Shown here: in pieces, positions 41,891-53,450 of the stretch
How the letters are laid out: every line of letters begins with the position of its first letter
How positions within the stretch are numbered: the first letter of the stretch is position 1
DNA from: Dugong dugon
Taxonomy: Eukaryota; Chordata; Mammalia; Sirenia; Dugongidae
DNA: 64,000 bases
Assembly (NCBI GenBank): GCA_030035585.1
Contig: CM057465.1
Span: 28,600,001 to 28,664,000, forward strand
Reading direction: 5' to 3'
Program-made: the position numbers and the translations under genes
The notes under the pieces: model-generated
Seen by the model: only the letters and a program-made list of their open reading frames with translations
Told to the model about the DNA's origin: nothing
Databases searched by the model: none

Positions 41891-43140
41891 ATGTAAGCTG
41901 AACTGAATACACTAGAACACCAGGCCTTACTTTAAAAAAGAAAAAAAAAAGAGGAACACGAGCATCTTATATATTGCAAACTTGCAATCTGTTACTCCTG
42001 ATTTCTGGCTGATTTTGCAAATTAAATGCACTGGGAATGAACCATTCATATATAATATGTGCCTTATAAAACATAATCCACCATGGCAGCATTTATTGTA
42101 GACACAGTACATGAATCTGAAATTAATTTTATTTGCATAAAATTGCTACTGTTTCAAATGATATGAAATGCTGATGGTTTGGGGTTTGATGTGTCCACAG
42201 TTTGTAGTTCTATGGAGTTTAACCATTTGGCTTCCAAGAGGTGCAGGTGAAGTTTATATTTGAATTCTAGCAAATGCATAAAACACATTCTAGAGTTTTA
42301 ACAAGTAAAGATGACTGGTGACTGATCGTAAATGTTTTGCTTTAGGTATCGTATCCCTTTTTCAGATTTGACTCAACTGATTAAATGCTGAAATTGGGAA
42401 TTGGGATTGGAAATGTGGTTACAGTTAAAAAAAATTAAAAGCGTTGTATTGACGACCTGTGTTCAGACAGTTTAATGGCAAGTTTTCACTCACTAAACTA
42501 GAAACACCTGTCAATACAACTCATGTTTTCATTGCAAATTTACCAAATTAATCAGTGCTACCTAGTTAAAAAATGAAATGTTCAGGCAGGTATATCTGTA
42601 TAATTTACCTTAGGATGGTGCCTTAAAGTTTACTTAGAATATTTTACCCTTAGCTTTTGTCAAAGAATAATTTTAGGAATTAATTTTACATTTAAAGGAA
42701 AACTGTGTCTTTCATGTAAAAAAAGAAGAAAAAATTGACTTGTTTTCTCAGTTACTTACCTTCATATCTTTCATTTGCGTACTCTGTGTGATGAAGATAA
42801 ATTTTACCCTAGACTTTGGTGAGATTAGGAAGTTATTTCAAAATGATAGCTACTGGTTGCTTTCTACTAATTTTGTAGGAAAAAAATAAACTTACAGGTC
42901 TTCACCAAGGTCCTTAAGGTGGCAATATTTTATGGAGCAAGTAGTTTAGATTTTGTAAAGTCCATATATACTTTAGATTTTATGAAGTGTGTGTGTATGT
43001 GTTGTGTGTGTTATGTTTAGGCAGCCATCTGTGCCATAACTCATGATACCTTGTGCATTTTAATCAGCATCTAGTTATGCATAGCCCCAGCCTTATTGCC
43101 ACCTAAATACTTAAAACAGTAAAGTGCTGCAGGATATTAG
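41891..43140. other. TRHDE: intron, AT-rich, nothing recognised
   Basis: A TG-rich microsatellite (gtgtgtgtatgtgttgtgtg) lies near 42990. No interspersed repeat is seen. Confidence 0.45.
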
Positions 43141-43850
43141 GACATGTAACTGGAAACTTACTGCGTGCATTGCCTCTCTGTACCTGAGCAGCTGATCTGC
43201 AAATCAAGACCTCTCAGAGACGCATCTGCTAAACTGCTGGAGTGGGGTTGGCAGCAGGAGCAGTGACTCGTGTTTGAGGCTGCTGACGGGCCTGGCCTTC
43301 TTGCAGTTCAGCCTTGGGTTCTCCAGTTAGGGCGGACAGCCTGGTGCCCTCTTACCCCTGGCTTTCTCAAACCAGCCTTTGAGCACTGATGGAAAAGGAA
43401 AGCTGGCGATGCAGCGTTATTGCCATGTAGCCTGATTGTCTGCAGTATTTTAATTGCATTGTGTGGCCTCAGCATTATGGTTACTTTAAATGGATAAGCA
43501 ACCTTTTTTTTCCCCTTTATGTGTAATTTAGTCAGGAAAAAAATGCAACTAAATTTCATTTCAAACAGAAATGTGTCGTGCCAGCTGCAGATTGAGGCCT
43601 GGCCTTGATTTGCAAATTTTCACAGATTCGGAGGATGTTCCTCCAGCAGCCAGCGTAATAGCTGGGATATGGCCAAAGAGCAGCTTTTCATTGAATATAT
43701 TCTCTTCCAGCTTCCAAGTGCACAGAGCCAAGGAACTTTTTCCTTGAGAAGACACTGATATATTTTCTTGGAATAGCATTATACACACATAAATCAACAG
43801 CCCTGGCAAGGAAATCAAGACTTGCGGGTTTTAGTTCTGAGTCATGGGTA
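43141..43850. other. GC-richer, repeat-free intronic block; candidate conserved noncoding element
   Basis: Base composition differs from the AT-rich flanks, and no repeat family is recognised over about 700 bp. It includes an E-box-like cagctg and octamer-like gatttgcaaat (43610s). Conservation is inferred, not shown. The minus-strand open frames here have no recognisable product or splice context. Confidence 0.3.
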
Positions 43851-43977
43851 TGTTACATGACTTCGGGGCAGTCACTTAAGTTTTTGCACCCTTCTCATTT
43901 TAAAAATGAGTGCATTGCCCTTACAACAGGGGCCTGGCACCTACCACAGGATATGGCTAATGCTTCGGGCTATGAAT

Positions 43978-44392
43978 TTTTTTTTAAAGAAACACTTTTA
44001 TTGAAGTATAACACACATACAGAAAAGTGCTCAAGTCATATGTTTATGTCTTAATGAATTGTTACAAGGTGAAAACACCCATGTGACCATCACCCAGATC
44101 AAGACAGGGAGCATCACCCCCACTCCTGCAGACCCTACCAGAATTCCTGTAAGCCACTAACTCTACCTCTCAAAGGAAAGTGCTATTCTGACTTCTAGCA
44201 TCATATATTAGTTTTTGTGGTTTTTAACCTTATATATATATATAAAAGGGATCAGGTATGTATGACTTGTATGTTTGTTTCTGACTTGTTTCACTCACTG
44301 ATATATCTGTAAGATTCATTCTGCATTCGTTGATGCATGTAGCAAGGATTCCATCCTATCAGTATACCACAATTTATTTATCTATTGAAGAA
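43978..44392 (-). mobile_element. L1 3'-end fragment
   Basis: acttttattgaagtataaca, ccatgtgaccatcacccaga, gtttcactcactgatatatc, ataccacaatttatttatct in reverse L1 order. Confidence 0.75.
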
Positions 44393-44629
44393 ACAAGAAG
44401 GAATTGGATTAAGTAACTATGTGATCTTTCCTTGGTGTGACATTTATAATTCAACTGTCATTCAAAGAAAAGTGTTCTGGTGTATAAGTTACATAATTAC
44501 CTTGTGATCACTCATATAGGATGCAAAGTCACATTTCTGAGTAAGGAGGATATAGCAACTTATTTTTAATAGAGATGTTAGGGTATAATGCATATGAAAA
44601 GGAGAGTTATGTGCATTTTGTCACATTCT

Positions 44630-44870
44630 GTGCTATTAAATTCATTAAACATATTGAGTATTAGACACTGTACTAGGTACTTTTAGTCCTCAGAACAACT
44701 CTAGAGGGTATTGTAATTCCATTTTTAAGATTTTTTTTTTTACATATGAGCAAACTGAGTCTCAGCAAGTTTAAGTTAGTTGCCTGCTTTTACACAGCTG
44801 CTAAGTGGTGTAACTGGGAATTCAGGCTGCTTTGTTAACTTCAAATTTCATGCTTTTTCTACTCTGCCCT
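44630..44870 (-). mobile_element. MIR SINE
   Basis: attgagtattagacactgta, agtcctcagaacaactctag, gagcaaactgagtctcagca, tacacagctgctaagtggtg. Confidence 0.82.
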
Positions 44871-44889
44871 CTTAAAGATTACTACTAAG

Positions 44890-45370
44890 GGATGATCCTG
44901 TCATGCATGTAGCTTGTATTCTGGTGAGGGCTGGAGATGTAAGTGGAGAAAGCCGACAGATTAAATGAGACTTTTAGTACAGTGGATATAAATTATAATC
45001 GAGGTATGGGAACTGTAAGTCCATGGAGGAGGAACACCCAAGCCAGCCTGCAGAGGAGGGAAGCAGTCGCAGAATAGAAGGGAGTTGTTGGATGGAAGAG
45101 GCAGAGACCATTCATGGTAGAACAACAGCATTTGTAAAGGCATGGAAGGGTGTGTTTGGGGAACGTGGCTACAGTTAAGACATCTGTTCAAGGTGAGTAT
45201 AGGGGTGGGATAGCAGAAGGAAGGATGTGGTAGGAATGAGGATATGGTCAGAATGAGGCATGGATGAGAACATGGAGGACTGGGTTTTCCTGCTAATGAG
45301 TTTGGACTTTTCCATGTACAGAATTTGTAGTGATCAGAGGGCTTTTCATCCTGGAAAAACCATGATTAGA
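44890..45370. mobile_element. L2-like ancient repeat fragment
   Basis: gtagcttgtattctggtgag, gcatttgtaaaggcatggaa and gagtttggacttttcc fit the same family as the 27.2 kb copy. Confidence 0.45.
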
Positions 45371-45939
45371 AGCAGTATTACGTAGTGGTATCAATGTCCT
45401 TTAGCCAAAGACCACCAGTAATGCACCTGTAATTGAACAAGTTGGGTTTATTCTCATTGCGATGAGGGAAAATCCATGCTATGGGAAGTCTTGGATGTCT
45501 CAGTAAGAGTGTGTTAGAAAAGACTTGTAGGATTTGGGTTATGGTTGGTGATTTGGGGATAGTCCAAGAACCAGAGGTTCACTCTGGATTGGATGTTATC
45601 AGGAAACAGAGGTAATTCTGTAATTCGGTAATTTAATAAATCTTATCTAGGAGGAACGCAGAAAAGAACAAGGCTAAAGCAGAAGCCACTCGTATTAGCT
45701 GGGAGGGGGGGATGTTTGGTATTTTTGTGGTTTGCACAGTGACCTTGTTTTTGTTTATGCTTAGACAACATTATGAAGTAGACTTGGTTTTGGTCTCACT
45801 TCATCACAGTCATAGTGACCTTGGCTGATGTTGGCGTTCTGTGAGATTGCCTATGCCAACAGGAGAACACTGCAGCCTGGCTGTGAGTGCCAGTCCAGTT
45901 CCTGGGTGCCAGGCTGCTTTCCTCTTGATCAGTGTTTAG
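45371..45939. other. TRHDE: intron, nothing recognised
   Basis: No supported repeat. Confidence 0.4.
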
Positions 45940-46340
45940 TAGTACAGTGAATGCACTCTGACCAATCTATCTCACCCCTGGCTCCATTGTGTCTTAGCTG
46001 AGTGACCATGGACAGGCTATTTAGACTCTTTGTGCCTCAGTTTTCTTTTATGAAAATAGGGCTACTTCATAGAGTTAAGAGGAATATATTTGATAATATA
46101 TGTAAAGTACTTAGAATAGTGCTGGCATATAATAAAAAACAATCCCATTGCCATCGAGTCGATTCTGACTCATAGCGACCCTGTAGGACAGAGTAGAACT
46201 GCCCCATAGAGTTTCGAAGGAGCAACAGGTGGATTCGAACTGCAGACGTTTAGGTTAGCAGCCAAGCTCTTAACGATTGCGCCACCAGGGCTCCACTTGG
46301 TATATAATAAAGACTGAGTAAATAATAATAATAGTTATCA
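45940..46340 (+). mobile_element. MIR SINE split by an AfroSINE
   Basis: tgagtgaccatggacaggct, gtgcctcagttttctttta, gtaaagtacttagaatagtg, then after the SINE tatataataaagactgagta. Confidence 0.85.
46137..46297 (-). mobile_element. AfroSINE, short form, CpG-rich, with 14-bp target duplication
   Basis: TGGCATATAATAAA (46123-46136) and TGGTATATAATAAA (46298-46311) flank it. CpG content is well kept, so it is young. Confidence 0.95.
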
Positions 46341-46369
46341 TTTATTATTATTATTTTTTGGAAAGATTA

Positions 46370-46720
46370 CTCCTCCAGAATTGGGAGGAGTGGGCGTGAG
46401 GAAGGAAATACAGATGAGAGGTGGTTCACTCTTGAACCAGGGCACTGGAAGTAGGCTTTAGTAGTCAGTGAGAATTAACATTGATAGGACTTGGCCCCAG
46501 ATGGTGGGGCTAAGGCAAGAAGAGGAAACAAAACAGTCTCCCTATGTTTATGGTTTGAATGCGTGGGTAGGGAGTGAGGTCACCACTGTAGATTGGGAAT
46601 ACAGGAATAGAGAAGCAGATTGAAGGGCAGAAAGATGGCCAGATGGAGATGTTTAGCAGCTGCTTACAATACATGACTGAAGCTCAGGGGATAGGTCAAG
46701 AGCTGTAACCTTTGTGTTTT
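46370..46720. mobile_element. L2-like ancient repeat fragment
   Basis: gacttggccccagatggtgg, gagatgtttagcagctgctt and ttgggaatacaggaatagag match the end part of the family at 27.2 kb. Confidence 0.4.
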
Positions 46721-47060
46721 CTGTTTTTAGAGAGGGGCCAGCTGTCTAGGTGAGAAGAGAAGTGCCACTAACCTTGCCCTTGGGCCCTCCCTTGCCTTTC
46801 CTCTGCAGGACTGTGGGAGAAGGCTTCTGTTACCTCATATGTAGTACCAAACCTAGGCCCCACTCAGTAGACTGTGAAAAATTATGGATTTGTCTTTAAT
46901 CAACAAAATGAAATATTCTTATGCCAAGACCTGTCAAGGATTTTTCACCTTGAACTATTCTGTACAATACTTACTCAAAAGCTTAGATGGAAAAAGAGTA
47001 CTATGTATGGAATGCTTGAAACGTGTGCTGCTTCTAGATACTTTCTTAGATAAATTTATC

Positions 47061-47155
47061 TAGCTACCTACCTACCCACCCACCCATCCGTCCTGTCTGC
47101 CTGCGTGCATGTCTGTCTGTCTGTGTCTATCAATCTGTCATCTATCTGTCTAATC
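47061..47155. repeat. CTAC/CCAC/TCTG tetranucleotide microsatellite
   Basis: ctacctacctacccacccac followed by gtctgtctgtctgtgtctat and imperfect TCTG/TATC units. Confidence 0.85.
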
Positions 47156-47282
47156 AATGTATTTTTATTTATCTGGTCATCAGATTTGCTGAGTAATGGA
47201 CTGCATTATTTTGTTTCATAGTAGGATTGCTTTTACTAAACTATGATTTAGTATTATGTCATCAGTTTTTGTTGAGAGACAT

Positions 47283-47350
47283 TATAATATTAATAATAAA
47301 TTATAATAATAATATGTAATAATAATAAATGATAAATATTATTATTATTT
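47283..47350. repeat. TAA-rich microsatellite
   Basis: Imperfect taataataa units with local inverted symmetry (aaatattattatta). Confidence 0.8.
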
Positions 47351-47375
47351 ACTTAGACTTGACTATATGCCAAGT

Positions 47376-47520
47376 GGAGCCCTGGTGGTACAGTGGTTAA
47401 GAGCTCAGCTGCTAATCAAAATTGAATCTACCAGCCACTCCTTGGAAACCCTATGGGGTAGTTCTGCTCTGTCCTGTAGGGTCACTGTGAGTCAGAATTG
47501 ACTCGACAGCAATTAGTTTA
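47376..47520 (+). mobile_element. AfroSINE, short form, small internal deletion
   Basis: The head is intact; the segment after gctgctaatcaaaa is missing about 15 bases before ttgaatctaccagccact. Confidence 0.92.
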
Positions 47521-47970
47521 TTATAAGAAACAGCCAAGGAGCCATGGTTTATTTTTTAATTCACTGTTTTAATATTGGAAGAATCTGGTTCTTTATATTT
47601 GACAAAGGGGACTTTATGAGGACTCTCTGGGGAAAGATGCCTCCCAGATATCAATAACAGAAAGAACTGTACTTCTTTTGAGTTTTTTTTTTTTTCTTTT
47701 CTTTTTCCTGGTTGGTAAATTGAGTAGCTGTTGACATTTCCCTCTTTGTGTTAGTCACTGGGAAGCTCAGAGTAAAATATATGGTCCTGAATGAAGCATC
47801 TGATAATTATGGTGGTAACTATGGTACTAATCAAACCTCTGGCTTTATTCTCTCTCCCCTAGTTTTACTTTTAATTTTCTCAATTATTTTAGTCTCATTG
47901 TAATGGTAAGTTGCTTCACTTCGTGTCTGGAATAAGGAGTACATATGAGCATGTGTGTGCACACACAAAC
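47521..47970. other. TRHDE: intron, nothing recognised
   Basis: A T-rich run near 47685. No supported repeat. Confidence 0.4.
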
Positions 47971-47972
47971 AC

Positions 47973-48178
47973 GTTGTTGTCATTAGGTGCTGTTGAGGTG
48001 ATTTCAGCTCACAGTGACTGTATGTGACAAAGTAGAACTGCCCCATAGGGTTTTCTAGGAGTAATCTTTATGGGAGCAGATTGCCAGGTCTTTCTCCTGT
48101 GGAGCCACCGGGTGGGTTTGAACCACCAACCTTTCAGTTAGCCACTGAGTGCTTAACCATTGTGCCGCCAGAACTCCT
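47973..48178 (-). mobile_element. AfroSINE, long form, diverged
   Basis: From gttgttgtcattaggtgctg to gtgccgccagaactcc, with taatctttatgggagcagat in the middle. Confidence 0.9.
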
Positions 48179-48402
48179 TCACACAGGCCAATACATGTAT
48201 AATTTTTAATAGCACTAACAGAGTGGCATAGACAAAAAGTGCTCCTATTCCACTGAAACTAGCTCCTTTGTATGACATACAACAGAAACACCCTAATTTC
48301 TATTAGTCTGGAGTTTCATCTTCATGACAAGGATATATTAAACAATGCAATATGTAAGAAAATAGGGGTTAGCTCTGTAACTCATATGCAGAGTGTGTTA
48401 GG

Positions 48403-48615
48403 AAAAGCTCTGGATTTGAAATCAGAAGATTGGATTTCACCTTTCTGGGTTTGTTAATAGCTGTGTGGCCTTGGACAAGCCACTTAATCTCCATGAGTTT
48501 TGGATTTCTTGGTAGAGTGAGAATGAAAATACCTGCCCCACCTACTTTACCTTTATTGCAAAGATTAAACTAGATAATGCATGAGCCGCCTTGGTAAACT
48601 GTAAAGAGCTACAGG
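48403..48615 (+). mobile_element. MIR SINE
   Basis: gctctggatttgaaatcaga, agctgtgtggccttggacaa, gccacttaatctccatgag, gattaaactagataatgcat. Confidence 0.85.
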
Positions 48616-48920
48616 TAAGATTGTTATCCAAGTTTTGATACTGTGTGGAGGATATTTTAACTTCTTAGTCAGAAGGGTGTCTACCGTAGCTTTAGAACAG
48701 GAGCCACCAACTTAATACCAATATGAATGAACAGGGGACGAGAAAACAAAACCTGTGATGCTCAGCCTTTGTCTCGCTTTTGATAGAGACATAAGTAAAA
48801 TAAATACTTATCTCTTAATTTTATGATGGGAAAATGGCAACCAACACTGCCACATATTAGAAGTAATAGAAGTGGAAGAAACTGAGGCTAATGAGGAAGG
48901 CATGTGTCCTGTCCTATAGG

Positions 48921-49129
48921 TGGCCCTGGGTGGTGCAAGTGGTTAGTGCTCTCAGCTGCTAACTAAAAGGTTGGTGGTTTGAATCTACCCAGAGGCACCT
49001 TGGAAGAAAGACCTGACAATCTACTCCTGAAAAAGCAGCCATTGAAAACCCTATGGCACACAATTATACTCTAACACACGTGGGGTTGCCATGAGATAGT
49101 CAACTCAATAGCAATTTTGTTTTTTTTTT
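48921..49129 (+). mobile_element. AfroSINE, third subtype, with target duplication
   Basis: GTGTCCTGT recurs on both sides (about 48905 and 49130). The body gaagaaagacctgacaatct and gcagccattgaaaaccctat matches the RTE leader. Confidence 0.9.
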
Positions 49130-49139
49130 GGTGTCCTGT

Positions 49140-49979
49140 ACAGGTGGCAGCCAGTACTAGTGACAGCTAATGGTTACCAGACAGAAGTGGGGGGTGATGT
49201 TCACAGGCTTTATTGTTATTATTTTTTAAAGAGAATCCAGAAAAAATACATTTTCTTGTAAGTTTTCCCAATTTATAACTTTTGGCAATTAATTCAAATT
49301 AAAAAAAAATACATCAGGTTGGTTAACACTGTTCAGGGCAAACTGAATGACCTGTGGGCTACTAGTTTATGATCTCTACTCCAGAAAGTGTTTCCAAAAT
49401 TCAGCTTGTGTTTGAGGCCACATAGATCCAGGGAAGAATACATTTGCAAGTTGTTTTTAGAAAGTAAATGGGCATCTATTTGTTTCAAGTGTTGCAAAGC
49501 CTTTCTCTGGTGAATAGCCATTAAATCATAGACACAGTGTTCTAAACATATTCAATGTTGTTTCTAAAAGGTACTTTTTACTATGAATGCATTGTAAAGG
49601 TGTATGTTAAGATGCACAGTTAATATAGTTGTATAGTACAAAAACTGGATTATAAATAATTATTTGTAAATAATGTACAATTTTGCTTACTGTTTATGCT
49701 CTCTGCCTAGTTGTGGATAACATGATGCTATAAAAAAAAAACAAAAAAAAAAAAACTGGTAGTCCTGGGGACTATATTCCACTAACATCAAAGGAACTGT
49801 TGACTGCTCATTTTTAATAGTAAGTCTCCAGGATAGGAGATTACAAAATAAAAGACAGAAAAGAAGACACAATTTAATCACCCAGGCTACATATAAATAT
49901 ATGAAAACATTGAGGTAATTGACTAATTTTTATTATGTATTATAGACTTGCAGTTACTACTTTAGGATTAAAAGAAGTA
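49140..49979. other. TRHDE: intron, AT-rich, nothing recognised
   Basis: An A-rich run near 49731-49756. No supported interspersed repeat. Confidence 0.45.
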
Positions 49980-50101
49980 TCTGAAAAATTCAGTAATAGC
50001 CACATGATAAATTGTAAACAAGCTTAGGACTTGAATTGTCCAGGTGCATGTACAAAAAAGTTTCTGAAGAATTCAGTAATAGCCACATGATAAATTGTAA
50101 A
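49980..50101. repeat. 39-bp direct repeat, 83 bp apart
   Basis: 49980-50018 and 50063-50101 differ at one base. Core: agccacatgataaattgtaa. Confidence 0.9.
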
Positions 50102-50111
50102 GGAGTTTTAA

Positions 50112-50316
50112 AAACCCATTGCAGTCAAATCGATTGATTCTGACTCATAGCAATCCTGTAAGACAGAGTAGAACTGCCCCATAGGGTTTCCAAGTCTGTG
50201 ATCTTTATGGAAGCAGAATTGCCACGTCTTTCTCCTGTGGAGCAGCTGGTGGGTTCGACCTTTCTGTTAGCAGGCAGCCAAGCGCTTAACCACTGCACCC
50301 CCAGGATTCTTTAACT
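50112..50316 (-). mobile_element. AfroSINE, long form, with 9-bp target duplication
   Basis: GAGTTTTAA at 50103-50111 and 50317-50325. Its insertion site lies directly after the 39-bp duplicated segment. Confidence 0.92.
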
Positions 50317-50379
50317 GAGTTTTAAGACCTGAATTTTACAGGGTTGTGTACTTATCAGCAATGGATACAGGGGGTGCAC

Positions 50380-50480
50380 GAGCACTGGCTGAGGACTTAG
50401 ACTACCTAGGTTCTAGTGTTAGCCCTGTTACTGATTAACTGTGTAATCTTGGACAAGCCATTTTCACTTATCGTGGGCTC
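50380..50480 (+). mobile_element. MIR SINE fragment
   Basis: ggacttagactacctaggtt, gattaactgtgtaatcttgg, acaagccattttcactta. Confidence 0.6.
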
Positions 50481-50732
50481 TGCTTTTTTTCTCTCGAAAA
50501 GGACGAGGAGAGTGAAGCTTTTCAAAGTTCTTTACAGTTCTATAATTATATATGTCTGTGAAGGTATTAATTTAGTGCTTATGTGGTTCCCCATGCTCTT
50601 GGGGGAAGGGGACAATAAAAAGTTACAAAAATGTGCCTATATACAGCATAGTACCTACATTTAGGAAGGTCACAACCAATTTAGGGAGAACACACTAAAA
50701 TTGAAACAGTAAACAATATGAAATGATGTATA

Positions 50733-50901
50733 ACCAAAACAAAAAACAAACCTGTTGCTGTCAAGTCAATTCCGACTCATAGCTACCCTGTAGGACAGAG
50801 TTGAACTGCCCCATAGGGTTTCCAGGGAGCGGCTGGTGGATTTGAACTGCCAACCTTTTGGTTAGCAGCCAAGCTCTTAACCACTGTACCACCAGGGCTC
50901 C
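50733..50901 (-). mobile_element. AfroSINE, short form
   Basis: From accaaaacaaaaaacaaacc to gtaccaccagggctcc. Confidence 0.93.
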
Positions 50902-50942
50902 AAAATGCTATATAGGTAAAAGATAAATTAGGTCTTATTGAA

Positions 50943-51281
50943 CAGTGGTTTTCAACCTGGAATGTGGAAGTTACGAGTCCTGGTGGCGCTGTGGTTAAAG
51001 CAATTGACTGCTAATGGAAAGGTTGGTGGTTTGAAACCACCAGCGGCTCCACAGGAGAAAGATATGGCCCTCTGCTTCTGTTGAGATTTAACAGCCTTGG
51101 AAACCCTGTGGGGGTCACTGTGAATCGGAATCGACTCGATGGCAGTGGGTTTTTGGTTTTGGTGTAGGTTAGATCACCTAGTGGGGAGCAGAATTTTCCA
51201 AATTACCTACACGCACTGCTCCTCTCCACTCTGTGCTGTCCTTCAGAATGTGTTGAGTCTGAGTAAGGCTGAGAACCATTG
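50943..51281. mobile_element. hAT-type DNA transposon relic, split by an AfroSINE
   Basis: Terminal inverted repeats cagtggttttcaacc and gctgagaaccattg. Flanking 8-mers ttattgaa (50935-50942) and gtaatgaa (51282-51289) agree at 6 of 8, as expected for an 8-bp hAT target duplication. The interior is a nonautonomous remnant. Confidence 0.7.
50974..51162 (+). mobile_element. AfroSINE, long form, inside the hAT relic
   Basis: gagtcctggtggcgctgtgg, ctgcttctgttgagatttaa, atcgactcgatggcagtggg. About 15 bases of the body are missing after aaccctgtggg. Confidence 0.92.
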
Positions 51282-51289
51282 GTAATGAA

Positions 51290-52814
51290 TATTGGATGAA
51301 CTGCTAGAAAAGGACCACAGCCTACTTGGTGTCAAGCCCTGAAGGGCCTGCTCTTTTGCAACCAGGTTTGTTCCAGGTGATCCCAAACCCACCCTCTCAC
51401 ACCAGTTACGTAAATGACTGAGTTATATGAGGACAGCTGACCCAAAGGAAAACAATTCATAATTCATAGGCTATGACTGGCTAGTGGCATGACTTGGTGC
51501 AAAAAGGTGAACTGGGCCAATCACATTTCTTCTTAGTAAATTTGAACTAGGAGATACAGAAATAGCAGCATGGACACTGAAGCTAAAAGGCAGTCATGAT
51601 GTAAAGAGAGACTGGGTTGGTCATGATGAGTCTCTTGCAAGATAAAGTTATGAGAAATTACACACACACACACTCTCTCTCTCTCTCACACACACACACA
51701 GAAAAGTGAGGGTCAGGGGAGAGCCTGGCTGATAGAGGGGAAGAGAGAACAGACAGAGAATGTCAGAGTCACATTAATGGCAGGATATTCATTGAAAACC
51801 CTGTGACTCAGCTCTACAATAGACTTTTGTTTTTTCCAAGATAACGCATTGCCCATAGCAATTTGCTTTTTTTTTTTTAACTTGAATAAAACAAAAAACC
51901 TTATTTTTATGTTGCCATCGCCACATCAAATTATTATAAAAAGGCTTAATTCTAAATTAAAATTTACTTTTTTCAGTTTAAACCTGTATCCTCCAGTTTT
52001 ATTCTCATGTAGTCACCATTTTTTCTCTTAACAATTCTTGTGTATTTTAAAACACTATACACTAAAGACATTGAGATTTCATCTTCAGAGATTTATGTAT
52101 TTTTGCAAGTTTATTTAAATCCCAGGAAAGAAAAAACCTAGAGAGAGCAAGCCAATAAAATAAATGAGCAGTTCTGTTTACCAAACAGAGTTTTGTAAAG
52201 AAAGAATACAATGGCGGTTTTTTCGATGTAACCAGAATTTGATATTTTAGGAGTAAAGAAGCTAAGCAAATATAACAAATAACAACAACCACAAAACCAT
52301 TCATTACTGGAAAGAAAAAAAGAATATAAAAAAGTATTTTACTTATAGCTTATCATTTCCAATGCCTGTAGATCTCTATTGTTTTCAGACTTTCAGAGAT
52401 TTTAATCAATGATTATTAAGCCAAGTCTTTGTCTATGTTAAGCACCGCAGTGAAACCTTCGTATTATAAAGATAAGTTTAATTACTTTAAGATGAGGATT
52501 ATTTATTGAACTTGACAATTCAGCCAGCCAATTCTTTTTTTAATAGTAGGTTTGGGGATTTTTGCTTGAATTAACTAGATAACTGTTGTGCAATTTACTT
52601 TGCCTATATACAGAATCTGATTCTTGGTTTATGGGACTATAAACCCAGCATTTGATGTGGTATATTCAATCAAATAACTTGCCAGTGTGTTGGAAAAAAA
52701 ATTTCATTTCTGTTGACCATTCAAAACAATTATCAATCAAGTTCACAAATTGTTCCATGTTAATGAAGAAAGTTCTCTTTATTATTATTATTATTTTTTA
52801 AAGTTTAAACCACC
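51290..52814. other. TRHDE: intron, mostly unassigned
   Basis: Holds a CA/CT microsatellite at 51661-51701 (acacacacacacactctctc) and an ATT run at about 52783. No interspersed repeat supported. Confidence 0.45.
51661..51701. repeat. CA-CT-CA compound microsatellite
   Basis: acacacacacac, then ctctctctctct, then cacacacacaca. Confidence 0.9.
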
Positions 52815-53265
52815 ATCCATTTGTCAGTTTGTTGTACTGTGGTGGCTTGCATGTTGCTGTGGTGCTGGAAGCTATGCCACTGGTACTTCAAGTACCAGAA
52901 GGGTCACCCATAGTGGACAGGTTTCAGTAGAGCTTCCAGACTAAGACAGATTAGGAAGAAAGACCTGACAATCTGCTTCCCCAAAATTATCCAGTGAAAA
53001 CCTTATGGATCACAACCGAACACTGTAAGACAAGTATGCTTTGGACAGATCATTAGGAGGGATCTATCTGTGGTGGAAAATATCAGGTTTAGTGAAGTAG
53101 AGGACCTCCCTAGGAGACCGTAGGTGAAACAGGTTGGCACAATAGCCGCAAGATAGACACAAACATGCCAGTGATCATAAGAATGACACAGGACTGGACA
53201 ACATTTCATTCTGTTGCACATAAGGTAACCATGAGGCAGAGTCAACTTGATGGCATCTGTCTGTT
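52815..53265 (+). mobile_element. internally deleted RTE derivative (5' leader joined to 3' end)
   Basis: 52820-53030 matches the RTE leader seen inverted at 33871-34045 (cagtttgttgtactgtggtg, gggtcacccatagtggacag). At about 53031 it jumps to the RTE 3' region (gacaagtatgctttggacag, gacacaggactggacaacat, catgaggcagagtcaacttg). The endonuclease and reverse transcriptase are absent, so the element could move only with help in trans. Confidence 0.82.
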
Positions 53266-53304
53266 GGTCTGTCTATCTACCTACTTATATATCTGTCTAT
53301 CCAG

Positions 53305-53450
53305 TTTAAAAATAAACAGCACTGGTTTGTAGTCAAAAGAGACAGATTTTATGTCCCATTCTGGCATTTACTAGGCTGTATGACTTCTAGTTACTTCATC
53401 TCTCCAGTTTTCATCTATAAAATAATAGTGTTTGGATTAAATAAAATTTC
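53305..53450 (+). mobile_element. MIR SINE fragment
   Basis: ggtttgtagtcaaaagagac, gcatttactaggctgtatga, gttttcatctataaaataat. Confidence 0.65.

Noticed and set aside
43308..43818. Minus-strand frames in the GC-richer block as a nested gene
   Set aside because: No splice sites, start context or family resemblance. The block is better treated as noncoding.
45661..45730. G-rich stretch as a quadruplex
   Set aside because: The G-runs (gggagggggggg) are too few and irregular to claim a four-run motif.
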